A DNA stretch of 64,000 bases. It comes from Isochrysis galbana. Its lineage: Eukaryota > Haptophyta > Isochrysidales > Isochrysidaceae. Location: assembly GCA_018136815.1 (NCBI GenBank), contig CM030931.1:10427072-10491071 (forward strand). Reading direction: 5' to 3'. Below, piece after piece: positions 19,587 to 31,505 of the stretch. Every line of letters begins with the position of its first letter. Within the stretch, counting starts at the first letter, position 1. The position numbers were made by a program, and so were the translations under genes. The notes under the pieces are model-generated. The model ran no database searches. It had not been told where the DNA came from and was given only the letters and a program-made list of their open reading frames with translations.

Positions 19587-21455
19587 ATGGCCTGCTCGGA
19601 GCTCGCCGAGCTGGAGAGCGCGCGGAGCAAGGCGGTGCACGCGGGCTTAGCATTCATCAATGATGTGGGAGCGGCGATGCTGCGTAACCCTAGGCTGCTG
19701 AGTCGGTATGGGTCGGACCTCCTCCTGCCCTTCACTATCCGGCGCCCTGTGCAGACGGATGAGGAAGCTCATGCACTGCAGGTCGCCACGCGCTTGGCAA
19801 AGGGCTGGTGGGCGAAGCATCAAGGGCGCATACTTCCGCCCAATACTCCACCCTCCGAGCTCCTCGATCTGATACAAGGCTTGTATGCCCTCAAGTCACT
19901 TGGCCTGAACGATGGTGGACTCCACAAACAAGTCGTAGAACGTTGCGCCTCTTGGCGGGCCGCTGATTTCCTTAGGTACGATCCGAGGACAAGCGAGCCG
20001 AGTCCATCGCTGCGCGAAGACTGTGCGTGCGGCTCAAGGCCCGCGAACGGATCTTCCTTTTGCGCCGAATGCAAAAGACCCTCGATTCCCATGTCCTCAT
20101 TTGATGTCTACCTGGAAGCTGTCGTGCACACATTTCATGGTTGTCGGATGGGGATACCTCTCGGCGCATGCTTTTTCGACGTGGTGCGACAACTCGCCGC
20201 AGCGATGATGAAGGCTGACGCCGATTGCTCGGAGACTTCCTCGCTAGCATGTGCAAAAGACCGCCATTATTCAGCCTATGCTCTCACGCATGTGATCTAC
20301 GCACTCTCCAACTTTGATGAGCGTTCTCTTCCACCTGAGCTGTTTCCACAACGACTCAGGACAGCGTTGTTCCTACGCCTCAACGCAGCATTAGCAGCTA
20401 AGGACCCGGATCTCTCAGCTGAATTGCTCGACTGTCTTAACGCGATCGGCGAGTCTGAAAGCAAAGAAGCCAAGCGTGCAGTACAATTCATCATGAAAGC
20501 GCAAAAGCCAGATGGCGGATGGCAATGTGAGGGCGAAAGCGACCAATTCTCACGATTCCACGCGAGTCTTGTTGCTGTGGGCGCCCTTTTGAGGCATTCT
20601 TATTTGTGCTGCGAGCCCATTTTCCCAACCGTAAGTCTCGTCTTGCCAAGATGGTTCGAAGTTGATGGTGCAGCTGAATCTATGGCGGCAAAGGAAGCAT
20701 GCAAGAATGGGACGCTGTGCCTTGTTGACCATACGCAGGCGGGAGCTCACGAGGCGTTTCTGGAGGCTGAAGCAGCGACGAGCTCGCTCGAGATTCGCTG
20801 GCCACTCCGCGAGGTGGAGCGCAGATATGTTACGATGCTGCCAGTCCACCGGCGCATCGACATTCGCACCAGGTTGTTGCGTGACAAAATGCAACAAAAC
20901 AATGCGCGGCTCCGAGAGGTAATGCGGGCTGAGGCAGATGAAAGGTATTTGAATAATCCAGCTGTCATCGGAGCGGGTCCATCCAGAACTAGCTGCAAGG
21001 ACGTAGGCGAGTCCGATACTCGGTGCTGCATGTCATTAGCCACAAGTAGGGCTCGGACATTGGATGAACGACGAAAGGTGTCAGATTTGCACACGGCTTG
21101 TCCCTCTCGCACATCGACCGAATTCCCTGGCATTCAGAATGGCGCCCGTCAAGCGAGGGAAGCAGCTCGGTTTCTCAAGGAAGTGCTGCCCTCGTCCAAT
21201 CACGCCCCTCTGCGTCCATCACCTCGCAGTCGGTCGGCACCACTTGTTCGTGCGCCCTCACAGCATTTCATCTCTAACTGTTCTCTTTTGCCGGATTCCG
21301 ATCAACGTGCCTGTGCTATAGGCACTCGGGCGATTCGGCCTCGGTTGACTACTGCGTCAGCGGGGATAAGGGCACATAGAGCGCAAACAGGGCCTTTTCG
21401 GCGCATAGAACCCTTAGCCCAAGTCCAAGTCGCGCGTAGAACAATCTTTAGTTAA
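19587..21455 (+). CDS. Alpha/alpha-toroid (terpenoid-cyclase-like) protein
   Basis: Uninterrupted frame of 622 aa from ATG 19587 (MACSELAELESARS); an earlier in-frame ATG at 19473 would add 38 Gly/Arg-rich residues and is less likely. The first 380 residues are helical. They include a C-x-C...C-x2-C cluster (CACGSRPANGSSFCAEC) and repeats such as YSAYALTHVIYALSNFDE. The segment AKRAVQFIMKAQKPDGGWQC followed by FSRFHASLVAVGALL resembles the QW repeat of squalene cyclases and prenyltransferases. No catalytic DxDD or prenyltransferase zinc site is evident, so the toroid may be a binding scaffold. The C-terminal third is Arg/Ser-rich. A strong donor (gtaagt, 20631) and an acceptor (cag, 20736-20738) bound a 108-bp in-frame segment that could be an intron. 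Confidence 0.55.
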   Translation: MACSELAELESARSKAVHAGLAFINDVGAAMLRNPRLLSRYGSDLLLPFTIRRPVQTDEEAHALQVATRLAKGWWAKHQGRILPPNTPPSELLDLIQGLYALKSLGLNDGGLHKQVVERCASWRAADFLRYDPRTSEPSPSLREDCACGSRPANGSSFCAECKRPSIPMSSFDVYLEAVVHTFHGCRMGIPLGACFFDVVRQLAAAMMKADADCSETSSLACAKDRHYSAYALTHVIYALSNFDERSLPPELFPQRLRTALFLRLNAALAAKDPDLSAELLDCLNAIGESESKEAKRAVQFIMKAQKPDGGWQCEGESDQFSRFHASLVAVGALLRHSYLCCEPIFPTVSLVLPRWFEVDGAAESMAAKEACKNGTLCLVDHTQAGAHEAFLEAEAATSSLEIRWPLREVERRYVTMLPVHRRIDIRTRLLRDKMQQNNARLREVMRAEADERYLNNPAVIGAGPSRTSCKDVGESDTRCCMSLATSRARTLDERRKVSDLHTACPSRTSTEFPGIQNGARQAREAARFLKEVLPSSNHAPLRPSPRSRSAPLVRAPSQHFISNCSLLPDSDQRACAIGTRAIRPRLTTASAGIRAHRAQTGPFRRIEPLAQVQVARRTIFS

Positions 21456-21757
21456 TCGGGGGGTTTTGAGAGTGTTTCACTCGAGTTTCACTCGAGGAGC
21501 TTGACGTAAAACGTCGAGGTGAAACGTTGGTGAAAGCAGGTTAGTTTTTGACTACGCCCACTTAGCTCGCAGAAGAACTCTGAACTCTGGCGGGTTCGGC
21601 TACTAGTTTTTCTTTCTCCCTCGCGAGCGATGGCGGTGTGCTTGCGGCCTGTGGGCGCCAGGGGGTGCGGGTGCGGGCCAGGCCAAGCACAGGCCGAGGA
21701 TGTGCCATGGAGGTACATATTCACAGACTTCTATAGAATCCACTACTACGACGGGAA
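21456..21757. other. Short gap with LINE scrap
   Basis: A 15-codon piece at 21708-21752 reads WRYIFTDFYRIHY, the LINE motif found as WRYIITDFYRIHYDG in the intact element. It is cut off exactly where a class B LINE 5' end begins (21758). Upstream, 21473-21500 carries cactcgagtttcactcgagg, a short direct repeat. Confidence 0.6.
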
Positions 21758-22135
21758 AACTATTGTTATAGTTCGAGCGATGGGGCGCGCGCCGACCGCT
21801 CCTGATCCCCAGCCCTCTGCCGTCACGACGCCCCACAGGGGCCGCTTCAAGCCGCCGGAGCCGAAGCGCTCACAGGCCGCCCCCCTAACCGACAGCGACG
21901 TCGACATGATCCTGCCTCCCTCGCCTCCCCACCAGGCACAGAAGCAGGGAACAGGGAGAGCCCTGTTCCCTGCAGACCAGCAGAGCCAGTCCCTGGCTCT
22001 GCCGCCTGCCTCAACTGGCTTGCCAGTGCATCAAGGACTCCCCATGGTGGGTGGCAGCCTTGCTGCCACCCCCATGGTGGCAACTCCTACCAGCAGTGCA
22101 CCCCTCGTGGGCGGGCACTTGACACAACAAACAAT
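21758..22135 (+). mobile_element. LINE 5' end, class B, second copy
   Basis: Hairpin aactat-tgtt-atagtt at 21758-21773, 6 nt, then ATG at 21780. The frame (MGRAPTAPDPQPSAVTTP... ending GGHLTQQTI) is nearly identical to 12958-13314. It is truncated 3' at about 22135. The copy interrupts another LINE (see 21708-21752). High identity of the two copies implies recent movement. Confidence 0.75.
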
Positions 22136-22769
22136 TCTCGTATGCAAACGCAAACGCCGGGTTGAATGCGCGTAGGAGCCCTGTGAAGTGTGAAGCGGTG
22201 CTGCTCCTTGCAACAAAATGGAACGGCACATCGGTCCTCTAAACGATCCTCGAGATATGAGAACGCGCCGGAGACTTGTTGCACAAGGCCCCTCCATTGA
22301 GTAAGACTGTGAAGATGTTAGCCTAATATCTAGATATTAGGCTATCGGCTATCTACTATCTACTTCCAAAAAGCACTATCTATATATCTAGCATCTAGCT
22401 AGATAGCGCTAGGCCACTATTTGCATCTATCTAGATAGCTGTGGGCGCCAAACCCCCTCTTGTGTCAACTCTTGTTTTTGGAAATGCAGACTCTGACTCT
22501 GCATTTTCGATCAGCGAGACCTTGCCTTTCGAAAATAAGGGTCTGGATTCACGATCGGCGGTCGCGTAGACTGGGCCTAAGGCAGCAAGGCAGCCCTACT
22601 GGTGATGATGAGTTGATGAGTTGGAGTTGGCTTGCTCCGGACGCGGCGTCCGGAGCTGGGGGGGGGGAGCGGGGGCGGAGTGCGGAGTCCGGTAGTTTTC
22701 CTTTAAAATAGAATAGGCTCGCCCACCGTGAGAGCGCTCGCGTGTGCGCATCGGGTGTTGACTGCCAAC
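22136..22769. repeat. Intergenic with 26-bp perfect palindrome
   Basis: The 26-bp palindrome tagcctaatatct/agatattaggcta occupies 22319-22344. Further atctagata boxes (22365-22440) follow within 100 bp. This looks like a fold-back end of a small DNA element. The rest, up to the VMA22 start, carries no recognised gene. Confidence 0.5.
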
Positions 22770-23582
22770 ATGGAGGAGGACGCGGCCGAGGCGTCGCTGC
22801 GGCTGCGTGACAAGCACATAGTGGCATACATGCAGGCATACGAGGACTATTTGACGTGCCAGATGGAGCTGCAGGCTGTTCTCAAGGAGGCATTTTTCCT
22901 TTTGGCCAAGTCGCGTTCCGACATATCGCGTTCCCGAAACACAGGGACTCCCTGCATAAGTGCCTTGCAATTCCCACGAGAGATTGAGGCGAGCGCTAGA
23001 CTTGCTTGGCGAACGAATGAATCACACGACGCCCGCGAGCTGTACGTTGTGAGGAAAGAAGCGAAAGAGGCGATGAAGGCTACAGAGGGGACGTCCTTGG
23101 ATGATGCTCATATGCGCATGGACAGCAATCAGTTGCAGCAGGAGCAGCAGGAGCAGTTGCGGGAGCTTGGGGTTGATTCTGAATTGCGCGAGAAGATAAT
23201 TCGAAGTCTAGAATCTTCGAAAGAGTCAATGGGCTTGATGTGCGGAGACACGTTGGTCATCGATGGCGGGAATGATGGCAGTGGTATGCAAAGATTCTCA
23301 GTATGTTCTGACATCAAGATGGCCCCATCAAGCGTCGAGGCGGTGAATGACGCGCGATTTCAGAGCCTGATGCATGACGCCAGCATCAAGACGAATGCGT
23401 CTAGTACTCAGCGCCCCAATTCTTCCAACGATCCGGTCCGATGGTTCTCCATCATGCCCCCTGCGGCATTGCGCAAGTCTCAAGGGTGCTTTCGGCGTGC
23501 ATTGGAATTGGCCGTCCACACGACAAATCTTCGTCAGCGGATGGTCGCGGCTCAGGCAAAATATGAGGCTGTTGCTAGATAA
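22770..23582 (+). CDS. CCDC115: V-ATPase assembly factor VMA22 / CCDC115
   Basis: 270-aa single-exon gene. CCDC115/Vma22 acts with Vma12 and Vma21-type factors in the ER to assemble the V-ATPase membrane sector. The start ATG 22770 (MEEDAAEASLRLRDKHIVAY) opens a coiled coil, as in the family. Two conserved family blocks are visible: AFFLLAKSRSDI followed by ISALQFPREIEAS (human LAKARYAMG...LQY), and at the C-terminus DPVRWFSIMPPAALRKSQGC followed by FRRALELAVHTTNLRQRM (human DPLNWFGILVPHSLRQAQ). The middle is variable and Gln/Ser-rich. The gene is longer than human CCDC115 (180 aa). Confidence 0.85.
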   Translation: MEEDAAEASLRLRDKHIVAYMQAYEDYLTCQMELQAVLKEAFFLLAKSRSDISRSRNTGTPCISALQFPREIEASARLAWRTNESHDARELYVVRKEAKEAMKATEGTSLDDAHMRMDSNQLQQEQQEQLRELGVDSELREKIIRSLESSKESMGLMCGDTLVIDGGNDGSGMQRFSVCSDIKMAPSSVEAVNDARFQSLMHDASIKTNASSTQRPNSSNDPVRWFSIMPPAALRKSQGCFRRALELAVHTTNLRQRMVAAQAKYEAVAR

Positions 23583-23987
23583 AGCTCCCACGGCGTGCAA
23601 GATTTGTGTTGTGAATAGCTGTTTGTTGCGCAACTGGTAACCATCACAACATGAAAGGACGTAAGAACAATTTGATTTTCTAATGAGAGTTAGAGTTAGT
23701 ACCGCTACTGTGACGTATTGGAAGTTGCCACACATCCGATTTGCGACGGAAAGGAGGAAGCATTTACGGCGGGAGGCGCGGCTTGAGGGGGCCAGGATGG
23801 GAAGACGGGCTCAATTTCATCCAGGGCTGACGGCGGGAGGAGAGGCTGCAACCTCAGGTTTGGTTATTTTTTTACAAATGCCCCCGTGAATAGGATATAA
23901 AAAATTAAGGACACCCCACCCCCTCCCCCCTTCTCCTCCTCCGTACCCCGCCCCCCCTTGTTTCTTTGCCTCTCTCCTCTCGCGTCC
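23583..23987. other. Gap with TATA-like box
   Basis: Contains the VMA22 3' region and the presumed promoter of the next frame. A TATA-like box, tataaaaaa, lies at 23896-23904, 84 bp before the ATG at 23988. No other feature seen. Confidence 0.4.
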
Positions 23988-24284
23988 ATGTCCCTCCTCC
24001 GTCCAGTGGACAGTGCATCGGAGCTCGAGGCGGAGTGCGCACTTGCGCTCGCGCGCATGCACCAGAGCCCCTGGTGCCCACTGAGCGCCATGGGATGTCT
24101 GCACATGCGCACACCTCCCGCCATCCTGGCAGAAACCCAGCGCTGCTGCTCGCGCAAGTTTGCAACAATGCATAATCTCATGCAGGCCACACGCTGCGGC
24201 CGAGCCAGCGCGGAGCTTGTGTCCCTAGCAGGGAAGCTAGGGATCGAGCATCAAGTAGTGATGGAAACCGCAAGGCAAACGTGA
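23988..24284 (+). CDS. Hypothetical 98-aa protein, possibly LINE-truncated
   Basis: Small frame starting MSLLRPVDSASELEAECALA and ending GKLGIEHQVVMETARQT. It is helical, with several Cys (CPLSAMGCLH, RCCSRKF). A TATA-like box lies 84 bp upstream. LINE 3' UTR sequence begins within a few tens of bases of the stop, so the original C-terminus may have been lost to that insertion. I do not recognise the family. Confidence 0.35.
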   Translation: MSLLRPVDSASELEAECALALARMHQSPWCPLSAMGCLHMRTPPAILAETQRCCSRKFATMHNLMQATRCGRASAELVSLAGKLGIEHQVVMETARQT

Positions 24285-24289
24285 TGGCG

Positions 24290-24571
24290 GCGAGGAGCAC
24301 GCCGAGACACCACACTTGGGGCAACCACAGCACGGGATGCCTAAACTAATCAACGACATAAATCCAGAAGGCCTGCCCGGACCCCGCACCCAAAACCGGG
24401 CCCTTGGTAGCGTACCAGGGCCGCACCCCCGACACCAAAGGCAAAGGAACGAGGGGGGGAAGGCGAGGAGGCGGAGGGAAGGAAGATAAGGGCGTTGGCT
24501 GAAGTGCAGTGGCAAGAGTATGCGCTGTCTAGTAGTAGGTATGTAGCCCAGAACCTTCAGATCTTTTTTCT
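24290..24571 (+). mobile_element. LINE 3' UTR fragment
   Basis: Matches the 3' UTR of the intact LINE (complement of 41279-41470): shared order of cttggtagcgtaccagggcc, caaaggaacgagg, aagggcgttg and cagaaccttcagatc. It ends in sense-strand oligo(T) at 24566-24571. No coding part is attached except possibly the last codons. Confidence 0.75.
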
Positions 24572-24576
24572 TTCAC

Positions 24577-26456
24577 GGCTCCACCACCGCCCAAAGCCTT
24601 TAGTCTCAGGAGCGCTCTCAAAGGCTGACTGACGTCAACCAGCCAAGACTCTATCAACCTCTCGTACCTTGAGACCGGAGCTCCTTCGGTTGCCGTGCTC
24701 AAACAAGCGCAAGCCGACGACGAGATGACCCACCCATAGACACAAAAGTCATAACGGAGGCGGGAGCCATCATGACAGTAGAACTACTAATCAACAGAGC
24801 GAAAGCGAGAGCTACAGCCAACGGTAACCTAGCCGACGAATGGGCCCAAGCGAAAACGCTGATAGCTGCGTTCCTAAGGGAAGAAACGGCCGCACGCAAG
24901 ACACCGGCCGTACAACCCACGCTCGAAAGGAGAATCGCCGAGCTCAACATCCACCTCATAAAGAAAGGCCCGGACCCAAGACTCACAGATCGCATAGCAA
25001 AGGCGAACCGAGAGATCGCTGAAGAACGGAGGAAATTTCCGATGAGACACCTCAATATGCATGAAAAGCTCCGGCGGGAGGACCTCCACTCTAAAGAATT
25101 CTTCATGAAACTAAAACAAAAGAAATGGAAAGGTGCTATAAGAGAACTCTACAAGACACAAGACTGGGAGAACCCCCGCCACGCCGAACACGAAACGGTC
25201 ACCACGGACGCCGAGATAAGAAAAGAATTCAGGAGATACTACGCCTGGCTATACTCGCCGAAAGCCTCGCAGCGCGTACCCAAACTCGAAGCCGCACTCT
25301 CCGACCGCCCACTCCACGACCTGGATAAAAGAAAGCTGGAAGGACGAATCACGGTCGACGAGACCACCCAGGCCATCAGGAGCATAGGCCCCGGCAAAAG
25401 TGCGGGCCCGGACGGCATCCCGGCGGAGGTATATAAAACGCACGAGGGTGTGGTAGCACCGATACTAACAGAATTATACAACCAGTCCCTGGACACAGGC
25501 CTCCTGCCCTTCACCATGAGGGAGGGAGACATAATATTGTTATACAAGAAAGAAGACGCACGCGACCCGAGAAACTATAGACCCATCACGCTTTTGCAAA
25601 GCGACTATAAAATCCTGGCAAAGATACTAACAAACCGGCTCAGCAAAGTAGTAGGCAATATAATATCAAACAACCAACTGGGGTTCGTACCCAGAAGACT
25701 GATAAGCGAGTCTACACACTTACTCCAATTAACGAGGGCGTACCTCGACGAAACAGGAGAGCCTGGTCTTCTCCTAGCACTGGACTGGGAAAAAGCATTC
25801 GATAGAGTCAGCTGGGAATTCTACCACCTCGCACTGCGCCTCTTAAACTTCGGCCCAGACTTCCAACATCTAGCGAAAGCTCTCACCAGCGATGCAGCGA
25901 AACCCGTACGGACAATAAAGATCAATGGCGGTCGAAGCTATCCCTTTACGGTTGGTAGCGGAATGCCTCAAGGCTGCCCCCTGTCGCCACTCACCTTTCT
26001 CCTCACCACCGAAGCGCTGACGCGAGCCATAAACAGCGATCCTGATATCGAAGGCGTCGACTTGAATGGATACAACCTCAAAATTAACCAATTCGCAGAC
26101 GATACAGCTCTGATAACCAGAGACTACGCGAGCCTGAGAAGAGCACTCCAATGGGTAGAAGCACACGAACAAGCGACAGGGGGCAGAACCAACGCGACCA
26201 AATTCCAAGGAATTCGAATGGGATCACAAATGAGGACCAAACCACCGTGGGATATGCGCAAATATAACTGGATAAACAACGACCAATACCTCGTGATACT
26301 GGGCGTACCACAAGGAGCCCCAGAGGCGCTTAAGCCCTTTTGGAAAAAGCTAGCAGACAAGATAGATAACAAAGCGACACAATTGGCGCCGGCCGCACGA
26401 CACATGTCGATTTTCGGCCGGACTAACATAGTAAACTTTATAATATATGGCACGCA
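24577..26456 (+). mobile_element. LINE fragment with reverse transcriptase
   Basis: The open frame 24772-26456 covers the region before RT and almost the whole RT domain: GPGKSAGPDGIPAEVYK, NYRPITLLQSDYKILAKIL, LDWEKAFDRVSWEFYHLAL, GMPQGCPLSPLTFLLT and the catalytic QFADDTAL. It stops abruptly within the thumb (NFIIYGT) at 26456, where the 5' hairpin of another LINE starts. Endonuclease and C-terminal parts are missing. It belongs to the same family as 41279-47822 but is clearly diverged. Confidence 0.9.
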
Positions 26457-28880
26457 ACTATCGTTAAAACGATAGGGTCATGGAGCGCGCGCCGCCGCCC
26501 GCTCTCGCTGCCGCTGCCCTCGCCATGATGGACGAAGAGCTCACGGACACGCCGCTATCGCCGAAGCGACCGCGCCAGGACGACCCCCCCAGTCAGGTGG
26601 GCACAGGAGCCGGCGAGCCGCGCCCGCGCACCACCATGAACGACATGTGCAAAGCCGCCATGCTGGCAGCAGCCAGCATGCTGCACACATACATCACAAC
26701 ACACAGCCACACCAGCCACACCACACCAGCGGGACGCTTCCAAAGGGAAGGCCTCCGGGCCGGGACCCTACACAGCCGCGGTACCGCCCTCGCGCTCCGG
26801 CGCGAGGGGCTGACCCGGCACCATCCAAGGCAGAACCCCAATGGGGGAATGCCGCATCAAAACAAAGTGATGGAAAAGAAGCAGACTGAATCCCCCAACA
26901 AGGGGTACAGGAGCAAAAGGGGAGACAATTCAGGAGGGATGCGTCACAGTGCCGCCGGGAGACAAGCAGACAAGCGCGCCTCGGACGCGCGCACGACACA
27001 AGCAACACAGGCTCAGGAGGCCCAACACAACGAACACCAACACAAGAGAGGGCGCCGGGGAGCGGTCTTTTCCACAATACCTCCCGCCGCCCTCACACGC
27101 AGCCTTAGAGGTAACCCGGCGCTCCCAACATTCTGGAAGGACGCGCTGAACACCTTCAGGACGCTCGACATCCAGCGATCGCGCCTATCAAAAGAAGGGG
27201 CACTCTCACAACCGTTGTGGTGCAATCCGCACGAGCAACCGCCACGTATGCGCGCCGCATGGATAAGCCTATGGCAATCCCTACACACACACGTAGTGCA
27301 CAACGTATACAAAAACAACGAACCCGACACACCATACACGAGAGAAGAGTGCGCACAATACCTAGATCACCTCCCGGAAACATTCGAGCACGCGGGCAAC
27401 AAAATAACCAAAGAAACCTTTCTTGACTCGTGGACGACGGTAGTACAACACGCCTCGAGCCTCCTCGACAAGGCGGAGCCGAACCCGGCAACCGAGAGCA
27501 ACCCGACAGGACCAAGCGACGACAATACGCGTGACACGGAGGCTGGCGCCGAGAACCCACCAGAGATCAGGGTATCCGACAACGAAACTTACATCACCAA
27601 GATGAACAACATATGGATCCACACCGGCACAAACTACTTTGGTGAGCCGGCCGACCTGGCGGGAGTCGCGACCCCAGAGGAAACTAGACAATATCATCCT
27701 CCCGCTAGATGGGAAAACGGGCTGAAAGGCCCGAAATACATGGAGTACCCGCTAGCGGACGAATACACAATTGGCGACAAAACACCGATCGACCGCATCA
27801 CGGTCTCAGACATATCACGAGAACTAGAGGAAAAAGCTCTAGGCAACTCGCCCCAACCGGCACGCGAGGCATGGGCACGGAAAATCGGACTAACCCAAGA
27901 GGAATGGAAACACGTGGCCAGCTTATACACTCTGCCTCTACTGAAACACACAGACAAACACCCGCACTTCAAACACATCACCCACAGGAGACTGGGAACG
28001 CGAAACCGCTTCGACATAGCAACCACAAAGAAATGTAGACTATGCGGAAAACAACAGGAGAGCTCAACCCACCTAGCCAGATGCTCTGCCACAAAACAGG
28101 TCTTTAAGACCATAGAAGCAATAGCAGGATTCACCCCGGAACACAAAAGGACGGCGACACAAGAAATAAAAGACAGACTGTTTGCATACCCGGGCACACC
28201 GACGCCCGATAGCCTCAAAACCCTATACCTGATAGCATGGAGACACATAATAAACGACTTTTATAAGGTCGAATATGACAAATACACCTTCCACCACATC
28301 CCCATCATCGAGCGCACTCTGACCAGATTCACAAGCCTCGTACGCGGCCTCGAATCCTCCAACGGAACCTCACCAGCGCGTACGAAGCAAGCCTCCCGAG
28401 GCAGAAGGCCAAAGATCAAGGAGGCACGGGTACTCAGCGCCCCGATCTTCAAAGAAAACGCCGAAGGAGCCCTCGCGATGAACACCAACCTGACTTTGGT
28501 GGCGCAAGCACTTGACATAGCGGACAGGCTAGCCTAAACCACCAAACGCCGCACCCTGCACCCCCCACGATTCCGCATCGCAGGCTCAACGCGGAAAACA
28601 GCCTCGTACCCCACTCTCCACGTGACAACACCCACGAGAACCACAAGAGAAACCGACCGTCCGATGGAGCGAGGGAAGGCCGAGAAATCGACCGTCGGGG
28701 ATCGGTGCACGCCGCCTGCCACTGGAAACCCCGAACACTGAGCCCCTAGGTAGAGCACGAGGGGACGAGCCGCAAGGCATGTGAGAGGGAGTGATAAGGA
28801 AAGCGGGCGCGGCAGTCAGGAAAATGTCACAGAGTCGCGCGCGCGGTGTGATTATTAAGAAGTTTTTTTTTAGTGTAATC
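26457..28880 (+). mobile_element. Non-autonomous LINE: both ends, no EN or RT
   Basis: Class A 5' end: hairpin ctatcgt-taaa-acgatag (26458-26475), 4 nt, ATG 26480. One intact 685-aa ORF (26480-28537) follows. Its first about 190 residues match the N-terminus of the intact element (MERAPPPALAAAALAMMDEE). It then jumps in frame to the post-RT region (AVFSTIPPAALTRS) and runs through the zinc knuckle CRLCGKQQESSTHLARC to the usual C-terminus. A 3' UTR of about 340 bp ends in oligo(T) at about 28862-28870. Endonuclease and RT, about 1,300 residues, are absent. No target-site duplication was found. Confidence 0.85.
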
Positions 28881-29149
28881 TTCATTTTTAAATTGAGTGG
28901 GCTCGCTTATGAGCAACAAGCAACAAGCTAATAGCTAATAGGCGCAGCATATCTAGCTACAACTGCAACCGGTGCTCGCCTCTGCATTACATCGGGGAGT
29001 TGGGGAGACGAATGGGACGCGTGAAGGGCGAGTCAGAGAAGGACGCACGACGAGTCGCTGCACTTGGACTTGGCTCCCAACCTCGAACATCACGTATCGA
29101 ATTCACCGAAAGTCAAAAGTCAAACGTCACATTAATCTACACGATACAT
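28881..29149. other. Short gap
   Basis: About 270 bp with a small caacaag/gctaatag tandem motif at 28914-28940. It probably includes the 3' UTR of the minus-strand gene that follows. Nothing else seen. Confidence 0.35.
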
Positions 29150-30136
29150 TCACACCACTGACGAGTCCACTGGATTGCCCGAAGCCGCTCTTGACTTCGC
29201 AATCATAGACTTGGCCTCCTTGATGTTCTTATTCAGCCAATATTGATCTGAGATCGCTGAGGCACCAATACCAACGCCTTGCCGTGTAGCTATGTTCCCG
29301 AAGGAAGAGCTCCGTTTTGAGAGCAACTGTTTGATCAAGTCCTCTTGGCTATACGGGCAATCGGTCAGGTCATAGTCAATTAGGACGCCGGCGCAGCCGG
29401 CGGAACGCCAAGTGCGAGCACGCGCACCAACGTCCACTGCCCTCTCAGAACCAAATTCAGGCACAATGAACCATTTGGATGGTTCCACGTTGCACTCTTT
29501 GGATGCTGATTGTGCGTCGGCGTCACCCCCGTACCGTGCCATCAGAGAACGCGACTCGGGTGTGGCGCCCTCAGCCATGATTTGCGTCCAGACGGATTCA
29601 GTTGTAAACACGAGCGGTAGTTTGTCATCGACTCCGAAAGCGGCTTCCGCGAACTGAGCCATGGTGCTTACAATAGCAACACAAGAAGCGTGAGAGCGCA
29701 TTGTGAAGCCCGCATCCCTCGAATGCCTATCAAGAGACCGAAGGACCTCCTGCGGCAATACGAGCAGCTCAACATTTTCCATAAGCTTATACAAATTAGC
29801 TCCAGAAGGCACAGGAAGTGGCTGAAACAACACAGGGCATGGTCCAGGAAACTCGCTCGCTGCACCCCTCTGCTCATCATGTACCAACTTGAGTGCGTGA
29901 GTACCTCCCTGGAGGATAATAGCGTCGACACCGGCGACGCGTAAACGCTCTGATGCCTCAATAAGATGCTGGTCAGACACAACGCCCTCGGTCGGTGTCA
30001 GCCGTACCACAACAGCCAATGTGCTGAGTGGCTTGCGCAGCGCTCGCAGCAGGCTCGACGTCTGCTGGGACGTTGCCGCAGCGACAGCGATGCCGAGAAT
30101 TAAAAGGGCGAAGGATGATAGCTTCGACGCCCTCAT
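29150..30136 (-). CDS. Signal-peptide TIM-barrel-like protein
   Basis: Single-exon minus-strand gene, 328 aa, ATG at 30136. The N-terminus (MRASKLSSFALLILGIAVAA) is a clear signal peptide, so the product is secreted or enters an organelle through the ER. The body reads as beta/alpha units: LAVVVRLTPTEG, LRVAGVDAIILQGG, VLFQPLPVPSGANLYKLMEN, HASCVAIVSTMAQFAEA and GCAGVLIDYDLTDCPYS. The last two resemble strands of indole-3-glycerol-phosphate-synthase-like or related phosphate-binding barrels, but the catalytic residues of TrpC are not evident. It shares a promoter region, filled by a CT tract, with the divergent HAD-SET gene. Confidence 0.5.
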   Translation of the reverse strand: MRASKLSSFALLILGIAVAAATSQQTSSLLRALRKPLSTLAVVVRLTPTEGVVSDQHLIEASERLRVAGVDAIILQGGTHALKLVHDEQRGAASEFPGPCPVLFQPLPVPSGANLYKLMENVELLVLPQEVLRSLDRHSRDAGFTMRSHASCVAIVSTMAQFAEAAFGVDDKLPLVFTTESVWTQIMAEGATPESRSLMARYGGDADAQSASKECNVEPSKWFIVPEFGSERAVDVGARARTWRSAGCAGVLIDYDLTDCPYSQEDLIKQLLSKRSSSFGNIATRQGVGIGASAISDQYWLNKNIKEAKSMIAKSRAASGNPVDSSVV

Positions 30137-30372
30137 GAAAGCTAGAAGTTTTGCTTTGGTTTAGCCTTCGCTCTACTGCACACACGAGGCGGCGAGCCGT
30201 GGTGAGGGCTCACGAGAGAGGGAAGCCGCCCCCCACACCTCGCGAGGCTCGGCGATCGATCCACGCTAGCTCGCTGTCCCATCTACTTTCACAGGGATTC
30301 TTCACTACTCTACTCTAGTCTACTCTAAAGTAGTCTATGTAGGAGTTCTAAAAGAGTAAAGTACCCGATCTG

Positions 30373-31505
<1,133 letters not shown>

